Shown in pieces: positions 32,491 to 42,156 of a stretch of DNA of 64,000 nt; the first letter of the stretch is position 1; the number at the start of each line of letters is the position of its first letter. Below the pieces are notes generated by a model that was not told where the DNA came from, made no database searches, and saw only the letters and a program-made list of their open reading frames with translations. Origin of the DNA: Caballeronia sp. SBC1 (GTDB taxonomy: Bacteria > Pseudomonadota > Gammaproteobacteria > Burkholderiales > Burkholderiaceae); assembly GCF_011493005.1 (NCBI RefSeq), contig NZ_CP049156.1, positions 992,001 to 1,056,000 of the forward strand. The letters are read 5' to 3'. The position numbers and the translations under genes were made by a program.

Positions 32491-32752
32491 GAATACCGGA
32501 GCCAGAACGAGAAAGCCGCAGCTTAACGTAAGACGACGCGGTAAGACGCCGCGGCATGACGCGCAGGGCGCGCGCATGGTGACCATGAAACCCGCCACGC
32601 TCGTGGCGTTATAAGGTGAAACCGGTCGTGCTATTAATACCCGCGTGCGAATCCGGCGCTGCTGCAAAGGCATGCTGCGACGATCAAGCGTGCAGAAACC
32701 GCGGCTCGCACAACATCTGCAAACACCGTGGGCGTACTACTCATTTCAGCAA

Positions 32753-32902
32753 TTACTTCGGGTCGCACAGGTTACGTTGTTCGTCGAAGAACGCCCGCAC
32801 ATATTCGGGCAACTCTGCGAGGAATTCGACCCCGACCGGTTCTTGATCCGGACATTCCACCTTGTCGGGCGTCGGGATTTTCGTCGGCTTGGCGTCCATC
32901 AT
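32753..32902 (-). CDS. Small hypothetical protein (49 aa)
   Basis: AAGGAGAG precedes two adjacent ATGs at 32902 and 32899. The product is MMDAKPTKIPTPDKVECPDQ, then EPVGVEFLAELPEYVRAFFD and EQRNLCDPK, acidic and with two Cys. No family recognised. The ribosome site and absence of other genes here support it. It is too short for most gene finders. Confidence 0.55.
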   Translation of the reverse strand: MMDAKPTKIPTPDKVECPDQEPVGVEFLAELPEYVRAFFDEQRNLCDPK

Positions 32903-33534
32903 TTTCTCTCCTTGTGTAGGTCGATTATCAATCTCGACTCTGGCTTCGCGCTAGCGTCGAATGCGCGGTTGGGACATTTCCCCATTTCTGTGTTGCTTTA
33001 ACGGAACACCCGTCGGGTGACTTAAGGCTCGGATAATTTAAGGCTCTGAATTTCTGGTTCAGCCGCCGATATTTTTCCGTGCCTCACGATCCGTTCGTCA
33101 ACTAATTTTCCGACGATTTACGCTGATTAACTCGGCGCTCGCTTATTGCCGGTACTTTCCGATATCTGGTCGCCGCAGCTGAAACATTTCGCAAACTGCT
33201 TCAAAGAATCCGGTCGTCGTCCTGGGCGGATTCAGTGTTCATTCAGTGTTCACAAGCGCACGACGTTGCATAAAAGCGAGTCCCCTCAATAGTGATAACG
33301 GCACGATTCAGTTGCGGTTGACCGTTTTATCTATCTTTAAAAAAATTTAACGCTTTGCTGTGTCTGAAAGCGCACGTATTCATGCAAACGAATGTTCGCA
33401 AATCAATCGAGAAGGAAGCATCGGGGAAACGACGGGAAGTTTATGAATTGCGCTCACTTAAAGTTTCACTTTAAGTACGTGAACTTACCGATTGATCTTG
33501 AAGATCATTTTTGAGATGAAGTCCAAAAATTAAA
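32903..33534. other. Long AT-richer intergenic region, no gene seen
   Basis: About 630 bases of lower GC than the flanks, between the small gene and the tRNA-Thr terminator. It holds an 8-bp inverted repeat, ACTTAAAG at 33456-33463 with CTTTAAGT at 33469-33476. I see no ORF, promoter or known RNA that I can support. Confidence 0.4.
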
Positions 33535-33567
33535 AAACCCGCGAAGCCTGGAGGCAACGCGGGTTTC
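33535..33567 (-). terminator. tRNA-Thr terminator
   Basis: AAACCCGCG at 33535-33543 pairs with CGCGGGTTT at 33558-33566; on the minus strand the hairpin is followed by TTTTTTAATTTTT. It lies just downstream of tRNA-Thr. Confidence 0.85.
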
Positions 33568-33580
33568 TTGAAATGAAGCT

Positions 33581-33656
33581 TGGTGCCGGAAAGAGGAATC
33601 GAACCCCCGACCTTCGCATTACGAATGCGCTGCTCTACCGTCTGAGCTATTCCGGC
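33581..33656 (-). tRNA. tRNA-Thr(CGU)
   Basis: Minus strand, 76 bases including encoded CCA. Acceptor GCCGGAA pairs with TTCCGGC; the anticodon loop TTCGTAA gives anticodon CGT. It is followed by its own terminator. Confidence 0.95.
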
Positions 33657-33710
33657 ATCAGAGAAACGAGATTATAAGTACCTTCCGGCGAGTTTGGCAA
33701 CACCCTACGC

Positions 33711-34736
33711 TCAATTAATTTCCGAGTGATAGCGTGTCACGCGTTCAACCTCGTTTTTCGATCCGAGGAACACTGGCACGCGCTGATGCAGGTTGGTCGG
33801 AACGATGTCGAGGATGCGCTGCTCGCCGTCCGTCGCAGCTCCGCCCGCCTGTTCGACGATAAATGCCATCGGGTTCGCTTCGTACAACAGGCGCAGCTTG
33901 CCGGGGCGATCAGGCGTGCGTTTGTCGGCGGGGTACATAAACACGCCGCCGCGATTCAGGATGCGGTGCACGTCGGCGACCATCGACGCGATCCATCGCA
34001 TGTTGAAGTCCTCCTTGCGCGGACCGTCCTTGCCTTCGTTCAGCTCGTTCACATATTTCTGCACCGGCTCGTACCAATGGCGGCTATTCGATGCGTTGAC
34101 TGCGTACTCGTGCGTGTCGGCGGGAATCTGCATGTTGCTGTGCGTGAGTACCCACGAACCCAGCTCGCGATCGAGCGTGAAGCAGTTCACGCCGTAGCCG
34201 GTGGTCAGCACGAAAACGGTCTGCGGACCATATACCGCATAACCGGCCGCAACCTGCGCCGAGCCCGGCTGCATGAAGGCCTGTTCGCTCGGCTCCATGC
34301 CGTCCGGGCAGCGGAGCACAGAAAAGATCGTGCCGATAGACACGTTCACGTCGATATTCGACGACCCGTCGAGCGGATCGAACGTGAGCAGATAGTTGCC
34401 CTTCGGATACCGGTTGGGAATGGGGAAGATCTTTTCCATTTCTTCCGACGCCATCGCGGCCAGGTTGCCGCCCCATTCGTTGGCTTCGAGCAGGATCTCG
34501 TTCGAGAGAATATCGAGTTTTTTCTGCACTTCGCCTTGAACGTTCTCGCTGCCGGCGGTTCCCAGCGCTTCGCCTAACGCGCCTTTGCTCACTTGATAGC
34601 CAATCTGTTTGCACGCGCGAGCGATCACTTCGATCAACAGCCGAAGGTCGGCGGGAAGGTTTTGATGCTCCCGCTGCTGCTCGATCAGATACTTGGTCAG
34701 CGTCGTGCGGCGGGAAATGGATGAGGGGGTCGACAT
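33711..34736 (-). CDS. fbp: Fructose-1,6-bisphosphatase class 1
   Basis: A protein of 341 residues that hydrolyses fructose 1,6-bisphosphate to fructose 6-phosphate in gluconeogenesis. Signature: [20 protein letters not shown], with metal ligands in the DPLDGSS motif, and [20 protein letters not shown] plus [20 protein letters not shown]. Normal length. Minus strand; its 5' region is separated from pepN by a terminator at 34879-34906. Confidence 0.97.
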   Translation of the reverse strand: MSTPSSISRRTTLTKYLIEQQREHQNLPADLRLLIEVIARACKQIGYQVSKGALGEALGTAGSENVQGEVQKKLDILSNEILLEANEWGGNLAAMASEEMEKIFPIPNRYPKGNYLLTFDPLDGSSNIDVNVSIGTIFSVLRCPDGMEPSEQAFMQPGSAQVAAGYAVYGPQTVFVLTTGYGVNCFTLDRELGSWVLTHSNMQIPADTHEYAVNASNSRHWYEPVQKYVNELNEGKDGPRKEDFNMRWIASMVADVHRILNRGGVFMYPADKRTPDRPGKLRLLYEANPMAFIVEQAGGAATDGEQRILDIVPTNLHQRVPVFLGSKNEVERVTRYHSEIN

Positions 34737-34878
34737 TGCGTTGGGCTCCAGGAGCGTTAGACGAATGCCTCAGATTCTACCCGCTCGGAATGTGTCTCCC
34801 GATGTCACAGAAATGTGGCGCACATTCCCCTGCACGGGGCGAGCATCGCGATGGCTGATTTTCGAGATACGCGAACAC

Positions 34879-34906
34879 AAAAAAACCGGCGCCGAAGCGC
34901 CGGTTT
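34879..34906 (-). terminator. pepN terminator
   Basis: AAACCGGCGC pairs with GCGCCGGTTT around CGAA; on the minus strand a run of seven T follows. It ends the pepN transcript. Confidence 0.88.
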
Positions 34907-34950
34907 CCGATGGGTCGGGATAAAGGATTAAACCCTTACGGATTAAACCC

Positions 34951-37659
34951 TTAGCCCAGTGCTTTTTCCACAATCTCGCGTACATCGCGGGATTTCACCT
35001 TCGACGCCACCCGTTCCAGAGCCACGTGCGCCTTTTCGCTCAAGGCGGGCGTGTACCGGCGCCATTGTTCGAGCGTGCGAGCAAGGCGTGCAGCCACCTG
35101 AGGGTTCATTGCGTCGAGCGCAACAACCTGTTCGGCCCAGAACGCGTATCCGGAACCGTCTGCGGCGTGGAATTGCGCCGGATTCGCACCGCAGAAGCTG
35201 AAAATCAGCGAGCGGGCGCGATTCGGATTTTTCAGCGTGAACGCGGGGTGTTGCATCAGCTTGCGCACGATGTCGAGCACATTGCGCTTCGGTCCGCCGC
35301 GTTGCGTGGCTTGCAACGCGAACCATTTGTCGATCACGAGCGGTTCTTTCTCGAAGCGCTGGTAGAAATCACCAAGAGCCGCATCGGCGACGCTGGTATC
35401 GACAGAACCTGACGCGCCGGCAGTCAGCAACGCGGACAACGCAGCCGACCGGTCCGTCATATTGTTCGCGGTGTCGTACTGGGCGCTTGCCAGTTCGATG
35501 GCGCGGGTGGGATCGTCAAGCTGGCTCAGGTAGCCGAGGGCAAGATTCTTCAGCCCGCGCTTGCCGGCGTCGTCCGGCGTCGCGCGATATTCGCCTGGCG
35601 TGCGGTTCGCTTCGTACACTGCGAGCCAACGGTCACGCAAGCCCGTGGCGAGGCGACGGCTGACGAACACGCGCGCAGCGTGAACGGCAGCGGGGTCCGA
35701 CACAGCCATTTGTTCTGCAAGATACCCCTCCGACGGCAACATCAGCGCCAATTCCTGGAATGCCGGCGTAAGCGTGGTGTCGTCGAGTACCTGGGCGAAT
35801 GCGGATACCACTTGGTCGTCGAGCGTCAGTTCCTCACCTTTCGATGCCCGATCCGCCAGCGCAAGCAGTTCGCGCGTGGCGAGGCGCTGCCCGGCTTCCC
35901 ACCGGTTGAACGGGTCGCTGTCATGAGCCAGCAAAAACGCGAGCTGCTCGTTCGTGTAGTCGTAATCAACCACCACCGGTGCCGAGAAGTTGCGCAGTAA
36001 CGATGGCAACGGTTCTTCGGTCACATCGGCGAACGTGAAGGTTTGTTCTTGTTCCGTGAACTCCAGCACGCGCGTGGTGCCTTGCGGCTCTTTCTCACCC
36101 TCAAGCTTCAATGGCAGGTCCGCTCCGCTCTTGCCGATCAGCCCGATGGAGAACGGAATCACCAGCGGACCCTTTTGCGTCGCGCGCGCGGCCTCGGACG
36201 CTTCGCCGTAGCCTTGCGTGAGCGTCAGCGTATAGCGCTTCGCGGCTGCATCGTAACGCGTGCGGACCGTGATCCGGGGCGTGCCCGCCTGGCTGTACCA
36301 GCGCTCGAATTGAGCCAGGTCGCGGCCGTTCGCGTCGGCCATTGCGTGGCGGAAGTCGTCGCAGGTGACTGCCTGACCATCGTGACGCTGGAAATACAGG
36401 TCCATGCCGCGCCGGAAACCGTCGCGCCCGAGCAGCGTCTGATACATGCGCACGACTTCCGAGCCTTTTTCATAGACGGTCATCGTGTAGAAGTTGTTGA
36501 TCTCGGCGTAGCTTTCCGGGCGCACCGGATGCGCCATTGGACCCGCATCCTCGGCGAACTGCATCTGGCGCAGCACGCGAACGTCGTCGATCCGTTTCGT
36601 GGCGCGCGCCGCGTCGCTGGCCGCGCCCGGTTCGAGTCCGGCGGCCATGTCGGCTGAGAATTCCTGGTCGCGGAATACGGTCAAGCCTTCCTTCAGGCTC
36701 AACTGGAACCAGTCACGGCAGGTCACGCGGTTGCCCGTCCAGTTGTGGAAGTACTCATGGCCGACCACCGCTTCAATATTGCTGAAATCCACGTCCGTAG
36801 CCGTCTCAGGATTCGCGAGCACGTATTTCGTATTGAAGATGTTCAAGCCCTTGTTTTCCATTGCGCCCATATTGAAGTCGCTCACGGCAACAATCATGAA
36901 GCGGTCCAGGTCGAGCTCCAGCCCAAAGCGGCGTTCGTCCCATTCGATTGAATGAACCAGCGAATCCATGGCGTGCTGGGTCTTGTCGAGATCGTGAGGT
37001 TCGACCCAGACCTGCAGCAGTTTTTCCTTCCCCGAACCAGTCTTCATGCGCTGCTCGAGCTTGACGAGCTTGCCGGCCACCAGCGCAAACAGATAGCTTG
37101 GTTTCTTGAACGGGTCTTCCCAGCGCGCAAAGTGCCGGCCATTGTCCAGATCGCCTTCTTCAATCAGGTTGCCGTTCGACAGCAGCACCGGGTACGCAGC
37201 CTTGTCCGCCCGCAACGTGACGGTGTAGGTGGCCATGACATCAGGGCGGTCAAGGAAATAGGTGATGCGCCGGAAGCCCTCGGCCTCACATTGCGTAAAG
37301 AAATTGCCACCGGACACGTACAAGCCCGACAAAGTCGTGTTCTCAGCCGGATTGCATGTGCTTTCCAGAATCAATTCAAACGCATCGGGAATGTTGCTCA
37401 CCGACAAACCGTTCTCAGTGACGCGGACATCCGCATGCGGGCGCCCGTCCAGCGTTGCGCCAATGAACTCCATTTGCTCGCCGAGCAACTCCAGCGTCGC
37501 CGCAGGCGCGGCGTCCGGATTGCGGCGCAAGCGCATGGTGTTGCGCACCACCGTGCGTTCCGGGACGAGATCAAATTCGAGCGCGACGGTATCAATCAGG
37601 AATGCGGGCGGCGTGTAGTCGGCACGGCGGATTACGGCAGGTGCGGTCGAGTTGGACAT
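34951..37659 (-). CDS. pepN: Aminopeptidase N
   Basis: A zinc metalloprotease (M1 family) of 902 residues that removes N-terminal amino acids from peptides in the cytoplasm. The substrate-binding motif GAMENKGLNIFN and the zinc motif H301-E-x-x-H305 (GHEYFHNWTGNRVT) are present, with the distal Glu in FRDQEFSADM-like residues and the C-terminal domain of alpha-helical repeats. Length fits the family (E. coli 870). The start ATG at 37659 is supported by ISRADYTPP-like alignment of the N-terminus. The short intergenic gap upstream probably contains its promoter. Confidence 0.96.
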   Translation of the reverse strand: MSNSTAPAVIRRADYTPPAFLIDTVALEFDLVPERTVVRNTMRLRRNPDAAPAATLELLGEQMEFIGATLDGRPHADVRVTENGLSVSNIPDAFELILESTCNPAENTTLSGLYVSGGNFFTQCEAEGFRRITYFLDRPDVMATYTVTLRADKAAYPVLLSNGNLIEEGDLDNGRHFARWEDPFKKPSYLFALVAGKLVKLEQRMKTGSGKEKLLQVWVEPHDLDKTQHAMDSLVHSIEWDERRFGLELDLDRFMIVAVSDFNMGAMENKGLNIFNTKYVLANPETATDVDFSNIEAVVGHEYFHNWTGNRVTCRDWFQLSLKEGLTVFRDQEFSADMAAGLEPGAASDAARATKRIDDVRVLRQMQFAEDAGPMAHPVRPESYAEINNFYTMTVYEKGSEVVRMYQTLLGRDGFRRGMDLYFQRHDGQAVTCDDFRHAMADANGRDLAQFERWYSQAGTPRITVRTRYDAAAKRYTLTLTQGYGEASEAARATQKGPLVIPFSIGLIGKSGADLPLKLEGEKEPQGTTRVLEFTEQEQTFTFADVTEEPLPSLLRNFSAPVVVDYDYTNEQLAFLLAHDSDPFNRWEAGQRLATRELLALADRASKGEELTLDDQVVSAFAQVLDDTTLTPAFQELALMLPSEGYLAEQMAVSDPAAVHAARVFVSRRLATGLRDRWLAVYEANRTPGEYRATPDDAGKRGLKNLALGYLSQLDDPTRAIELASAQYDTANNMTDRSAALSALLTAGASGSVDTSVADAALGDFYQRFEKEPLVIDKWFALQATQRGGPKRNVLDIVRKLMQHPAFTLKNPNRARSLIFSFCGANPAQFHAADGSGYAFWAEQVVALDAMNPQVAARLARTLEQWRRYTPALSEKAHVALERVASKVKSRDVREIVEKALG

Positions 37660-37913
37660 GGCGGTTCTGATTGAGTTGAGCGGATGCCTTTGCTTTCCAG
37701 GCGGCCTTGTGTCGGATCATTGTACAAAGCCTCGCGGGATCGTGCGCTCGATTCGGGGTCAGCCGAATGGCCTATTCCCCGAACTTCGTTTATCTGTGAC
37801 GGTCTTTAAACAGACGGAATCAGGCGGTTGTCGTGCGGTGCGTGCGACACTTCACGGTTGCTGTTTGACACATGACATCGCAACAAAAATCAACAAGACA
37901 TATGAGGTCGGCC

Positions 37914-38654
37914 ATGACGTTGGAACGGTTGTACGGGGAATGGAAGGGTGCGTTGCGCGTGATGCTGATCGCGGGGTTCGCGTTGCTCGGCGGTTGTACG
38001 ACCTACGTTCAGACGCAGGTGGCGGTGTTCTCTGACTGGTCCGGGACCGACGCCACTCGGACCTATGCGTTCGTTCGCTCGGCGCCGCAGCAAAACAGCA
38101 TTGAACAGAAGACGTATGAGGTGCTCGCCGCGAACGAGCTCGCCACCCATTCGTTCAAGCAGGTTCCCGATGCCAGCGCGCGTTATCTCGTGGAATTGTC
38201 GTACTCCATTCGCGGCGACATGATCACTGTGCGCCAGCCTGTCTATTACGATCCGTGGCCGATGTACGGCGGCTGGTACGGCCGGCCATACGGCGGGTGG
38301 GGAGGTTGGGGCGGTTGGGGCGGCTGGGACATGGGGCCGGCGGGTTATGTCGACCAAAGCTACCCGATCTTCGTCCATTCGCTGCAGATTCGCATGACCG
38401 AGCGTGAAAGCGGGCGCGAAGTGTACAAAGTGAGCGCGAGCAATTCCGGCGGCGAATCGTCGCTGGTCCGGGCCATGCCTTATCTGATCCGCAGTGCGCT
38501 CGCGGATTTTCCGCTGGGCAACGGCACCGTGCGGACGGTGAAAATCCCGCTCGGCAAAACGGGCGGTGTCAGCAATGAAGGTCCGGCTGCAGTAGGGACG
38601 AACGAGAAGGCCGCCGCCCTGGCGCCTGTTCCAGCGCCGGTGCCCGTGCAGTAG
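37914..38654 (+). CDS. DUF4136-like lipoprotein
   Basis: A protein of about 246 residues. Residues 15-30 form a signal with lipobox LLGGC (FALLGGCTTYVQTQVAVFSD). The mature part has an SDW-x-G start, and a beta-rich domain with TRTYAFVRSAPQQNSIEQKT, typical of DUF4136. A Gly/Trp-rich loop (GGWGGWGGWGGW) lies in the middle and the C-terminus is Ala/Pro-rich. GAGG lies seven bases before the ATG at 37914; ATGs at 37872 and 37902 are alternatives. Envelope lipoprotein of unknown role. Confidence 0.8.
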   Translation: MTLERLYGEWKGALRVMLIAGFALLGGCTTYVQTQVAVFSDWSGTDATRTYAFVRSAPQQNSIEQKTYEVLAANELATHSFKQVPDASARYLVELSYSIRGDMITVRQPVYYDPWPMYGGWYGRPYGGWGGWGGWGGWDMGPAGYVDQSYPIFVHSLQIRMTERESGREVYKVSASNSGGESSLVRAMPYLIRSALADFPLGNGTVRTVKIPLGKTGGVSNEGPAAVGTNEKAAALAPVPAPVPVQ

Positions 38655-38849
38655 CCGTCAAGTCGGAGCGGCTTTTGGGCGCAATTTGAGAAAAATTTAC
38701 CGCTACGGCGGCCGGCTGTCCGATCCGGTCGCCGCCTTCGTTGCGGTCAGCGAAACGCTCGAATTCTGGTTGGGAAATCACCTTTCTTACACGCGTGTGG
38801 CAGAGTGCCCTTGTATGCAATTAAATTCGAAACGAGATATATTTCGAGG

Positions 38850-39548
38850 ATGAACAAACCCCGCAACGCCCAACCACATGCGCTTCCTGAGCCCGCAACC
38901 TGGGATGCGCGGCTCGCCCGGCGCCTCGTTACACCGCTCATTGGCACCCCGATTACACCGAATCACCTGACCACCCTGCGCTTGCTGATTGGCATTGCCG
39001 GCGCTTATTACCTGTCGGTCGGCAGCTTCTGGTCGTGCAGCTTGGGCGCCTTGCTCATCGCGCTCTCCAATTTTGTCGACCATACAGATGGCGAACTCGC
39101 GCGAATCAGCGGGCAATCGAGCAAAATCGGTCATTTTTACGATCTTGCGTGCGATTCCATCGTGACCGTGCTGCTGTTTGTTGGCCTCGGGTTTTATGTG
39201 AGCGTGCATCATCCGGCCATGATCGTGCCGGCTGAATGGCTTGGCGGGATTGCAGGGGTTGCCGTCGCGCTGATCTTCTTCCTGCGCATGCGGATCGAAT
39301 CAATGGCGGGTAAGAACGGCACGAAGCAGGCCTCCATGGCGGGCTTCGAGACCGAAGACGTCTTGTATTTGCTGCCGGTAGTGACGCTGCTCAACGGCAT
39401 GACGCCGTTTCTCGTGGCTGCTTCAATTGGTGCACCGTTGTTTGCCGTCTGGGTCGTCGTGGATTACCAGCGCGCACTGCGACGTTTCGCCCAGGCCACA
39501 GCGCGTAACAAAGACGCTGATGGTCAAGATTTGCAGGCTGTTCAATGA
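38850..39548 (+). CDS. CDP-alcohol phosphatidyltransferase
   Basis: A membrane enzyme of 232 residues with about six helices. The catalytic signature D80-G-x2-A-R-x8-G-x3-D98-x3-D102 (DGELARISGQSSKIGHFYDL) is complete, with D80 and D98/D102 binding metal. This family transfers a phospho-alcohol from CDP-diacylglycerol or moves a phosphoalcohol onto a lipid. In an operon with PEP mutase, the likely job is to make a phosphonolipid or related conjugate. The start at 38850 follows CGAGG. The end overlaps the next gene by four bases. Confidence 0.88.
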   Translation: MNKPRNAQPHALPEPATWDARLARRLVTPLIGTPITPNHLTTLRLLIGIAGAYYLSVGSFWSCSLGALLIALSNFVDHTDGELARISGQSSKIGHFYDLACDSIVTVLLFVGLGFYVSVHHPAMIVPAEWLGGIAGVAVALIFFLRMRIESMAGKNGTKQASMAGFETEDVLYLLPVVTLLNGMTPFLVAASIGAPLFAVWVVVDYQRALRRFAQATARNKDADGQDLQAVQ

Positions 39549-40363
39549 ATTCATCTGTCGATTCCCTATCTTCCCGTGCGGTTGGCGCCAAGTCCGCGGA
39601 GCGCAAGAGTATTCACGCTCTCGACGAGACCCTGACCGCGCATCTTCAGCGCCTGTCTCCAGAGCGCCAGACCGCGAGACTGCACGAAACGTTCGATAGC
39701 CAAGGTGCGTTCCTGTATCTGGACGACTTTCTGCCACGCGAATTCACCGAGAAATTGGTCGCGGCTGTCCATGCCGTTACGCCCGCGATCAACCGCAATT
39801 ACCTGCCGGGACACAAGCAGGGCGGCAGCGTCAGCCGTCATTCGATCGACGAACTTGCGCCGTTCATCGCCGAGTTGTACCGGTCGCCAGCGCTGATCAG
39901 CTGGCTGGAGAAAATCAGCGGCGACACGCTCCAGGAGTCGCCCGCTGACGATCCGCACGCATACGCGCTGTATTTCTACACCAAGGCGGGTGACCATATC
40001 GGCTGGCACTACGATACGTCGTACTACGAAGGTCGCCGTTATACGCTGCTGCTCGGTGTGATGGACGATTCGTCGTGCCGTCTCGACTATGAGCTGCACA
40101 CCCGCACGCCGGAGATTCCCGACCAGCCGGGTTCGGTGCAGATTCCGCCGGGCGGTCTGGTTTTCTTCGATGGCGACAAACTCCGCCATCGCATCACGCC
40201 GGCTCGCGCGAACGAATTCCGCGTGTCGCTGACATTCGAGTACGTGACGAATCCGAACATGCGGCCGTGGCAGCGTTTCATCTCGAACATGAAGGACTCG
40301 ATCGCGTACTTCGGCTTCGGACAGGTTTTCCGCCGCAAAGGCGGGAAGAACAGCGCAGCATGA
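39545..40363 (+). CDS. 2-oxoglutarate/Fe(II)-dependent oxygenase
   Basis: A protein of 272 residues with the double-stranded beta-helix iron site: H155-x-D157 (GWHYDTSYYEG), distal H215 (LRHRITPAR) and Arg226 (EFRVSLTFEY) for 2-oxoglutarate. It therefore probably hydroxylates or otherwise oxidises the organophosphonate or its lipid. The ATG overlaps the previous stop and the stop overlaps the next start (ATGA), showing close coupling. The family resembles the prolyl-hydroxylase type; the exact substrate is not known. Confidence 0.88.
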   Translation: MNSSVDSLSSRAVGAKSAERKSIHALDETLTAHLQRLSPERQTARLHETFDSQGAFLYLDDFLPREFTEKLVAAVHAVTPAINRNYLPGHKQGGSVSRHSIDELAPFIAELYRSPALISWLEKISGDTLQESPADDPHAYALYFYTKAGDHIGWHYDTSYYEGRRYTLLLGVMDDSSCRLDYELHTRTPEIPDQPGSVQIPPGGLVFFDGDKLRHRITPARANEFRVSLTFEYVTNPNMRPWQRFISNMKDSIAYFGFGQVFRRKGGKNSAA

Positions 40364-41367
40364 GCCGCGCTGGAACGGTCCTCCTGTCGCTCGGCGTGGT
40401 GCTGTTCATCGCGCTGCTCGGCTGGCAGGGCTTCGGTTCCGTCGCGACCGCGCTCGCGGCCGCAGGCTGGGGCCTGCTTGCGGTGGCGGTATTCCATCTG
40501 CTGCCTGTCGTGATCGACGCCCTGGCTATCGAAACGCTGTTTCCCCGCAATCAACGTGATGTGAGCTTCCGCGACGCGCTGCTCGCGCGCTGGACCGGCG
40601 AGTCGGTGAATAGCCTGATGCCCGCTGGACAGATCGGCGGTCCAATGCTGATGGTGCGTTATCTCTCGCAGCGCGGCATGCGGGCGCGCGACGCCGCGGC
40701 AGTCATCACCATCAGCACGACGATGCAAACCGTCGGCCAGATGATCTTCGCGCTCGTCGGCGTGGCGTTGCTGAGCAGCTATGTGTCGGGCGTGGGCATG
40801 CTGCTGCCGGTGCTGATCGTGATCGCAGTGTGCTCACTGATGGTCGTCGGGTTTTTCTTCGCGCAGCGCAAGGGTTTGTTCGCCCGCGCGACGCGCTTTG
40901 CTTCGCAATTTGCAGCGCGATTTTCGAAGAAGCGCGACTGGTCGTCGCTGGTGTCGCGTGCGGAAGCCGTGGACACCGCCGTGCTCGAACTATACAAAAA
41001 GCCCGGTCCGGTCGCGGCGAGTTTCGCGCTGAGCCTTCTGGGCTGGATCGTGGGCACCGGTGAGGTGTGGCTGGCGTTGCATTTGATGGGCTCGCCGGTC
41101 GGCTGGGCCGAAGCGCTGATGCTGGAAAGTCTCGGGCAGGCCATTCGGGGAGCGGCGTTTGCCATTCCCGGTTCTCTCGGCGTGCAAGAGGGCGGCTACT
41201 TGCTGCTCGCGCGCCTGATCGGTCTGCCGCCGGAAGCCGCGCTCGCGCTTTCGTTAGCGAAGCGCGCGCGGGAATTACTGCTCGGCTTGCCGGGTATCGT
41301 TTATCTGCATTTCGCTGAAAAGGGCTGGCAGCGCCGTCGTCTCGCGCGCGTGCCGGATATCGAATAA
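40360..41367 (+). CDS. LPG-synthase-like membrane protein (UPF0104/YbhN family)
   Basis: A protein of 335 residues with about eight predicted helices. RWTGESVNSLMPAGQIGGPM and AIPGSLGVQEGGYLLLARLI are family motifs of the lysylphosphatidylglycerol synthase transmembrane region, which flips lipids in MprF-like proteins. Here it lacks a catalytic aminoacyl domain. In this operon it may flip or export the product. Start at 40360 overlaps the oxygenase stop. Function in this context is inference. Confidence 0.8.
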   Translation: MSRAGTVLLSLGVVLFIALLGWQGFGSVATALAAAGWGLLAVAVFHLLPVVIDALAIETLFPRNQRDVSFRDALLARWTGESVNSLMPAGQIGGPMLMVRYLSQRGMRARDAAAVITISTTMQTVGQMIFALVGVALLSSYVSGVGMLLPVLIVIAVCSLMVVGFFFAQRKGLFARATRFASQFAARFSKKRDWSSLVSRAEAVDTAVLELYKKPGPVAASFALSLLGWIVGTGEVWLALHLMGSPVGWAEALMLESLGQAIRGAAFAIPGSLGVQEGGYLLLARLIGLPPEAALALSLAKRARELLLGLPGIVYLHFAEKGWQRRRLARVPDIE

Positions 41368-41388
41368 AGCATCACCGATAGGATCAAC

Positions 41389-42156
41389 ATGCGCGCAATT
41401 ATTCTTGCCGCCGGGATGGGTTTGCGCCTGGTTCAGCCGGAAGGACAGCAAAAGCCGAAGTGCCTGCTGCGTTTCGGCGAGTCGTCGCTGCTCGAACGCC
41501 ATCTTCAACTACTGAAGACAGCCGGCGTTGACGAAATCGTCTTTGTGCTCGGCTTCAAGCATGAACAGGTGGAAGCGGAACTTGCCGCGATCGACTGGAA
41601 ACCGCATACGGAAGTGGTCGTGAATCGCGAGTTTTCGCTCGGCAGCGCGCTGTCCGTGCACACGGCGGCCGAAGCGCTGACGCGTGGCGGAGACGTGCTG
41701 CTGATGGACGCCGACGTGCTCTACGACGAGCGCATTCTCGAGCCGCTGGTGGCGGGCGCAGGACCGGTGAATCGCTTGCTGATCGACCGTGATTTCGAAG
41801 CCGGCGATGAACCCGTGAAACTGTGCGTCGCGAATGGCGTGCCGGTGGAACTGCGCAAGCAAGTGCTGGCGGACCTGAAGTTTGACGTGATCGGCGAGTC
41901 GGTGGGTTTTTTTCGCTTCGACGAAACGGCGGCGCGGCGTCTGGCCGAACTCGTTGCGGGGTATGTCGCGACGGGCCGTGCCAACTTGCCGCACGAGGAA
42001 GCTGTGCGCGATCTGCTGCTGGAACGTAGTCAGGTATTCGATGTGGCCGACGTAACCGGCGCGCCTTGGATAGAAATCGATTTTCAGAACGACGTTAAAC
42101 GCGCGGCCGACGAAGTCTTGCCGCAACTGCGTCAGCTTGCAGGAGCCCTACGATGA
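41389..42156 (+). CDS. Nucleotidyltransferase (NTP_transferase domain)
   Basis: A protein of 255 residues with the nucleotidyltransferase motif [10 protein letters not shown] (residues 5-14), then [20 protein letters not shown] and [10 protein letters not shown] for metal binding. It resembles sugar-phosphate and phosphonate cytidylyltransferases (PntC type). It could activate a phosphonate with CTP for the CDP-alcohol phosphatidyltransferase. The gene starts 21 bases after the membrane-protein gene and overlaps aepX by four bases. Confidence 0.87.
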   Translation: MRAIILAAGMGLRLVQPEGQQKPKCLLRFGESSLLERHLQLLKTAGVDEIVFVLGFKHEQVEAELAAIDWKPHTEVVVNREFSLGSALSVHTAAEALTRGGDVLLMDADVLYDERILEPLVAGAGPVNRLLIDRDFEAGDEPVKLCVANGVPVELRKQVLADLKFDVIGESVGFFRFDETAARRLAELVAGYVATGRANLPHEEAVRDLLLERSQVFDVADVTGAPWIEIDFQNDVKRAADEVLPQLRQLAGALR

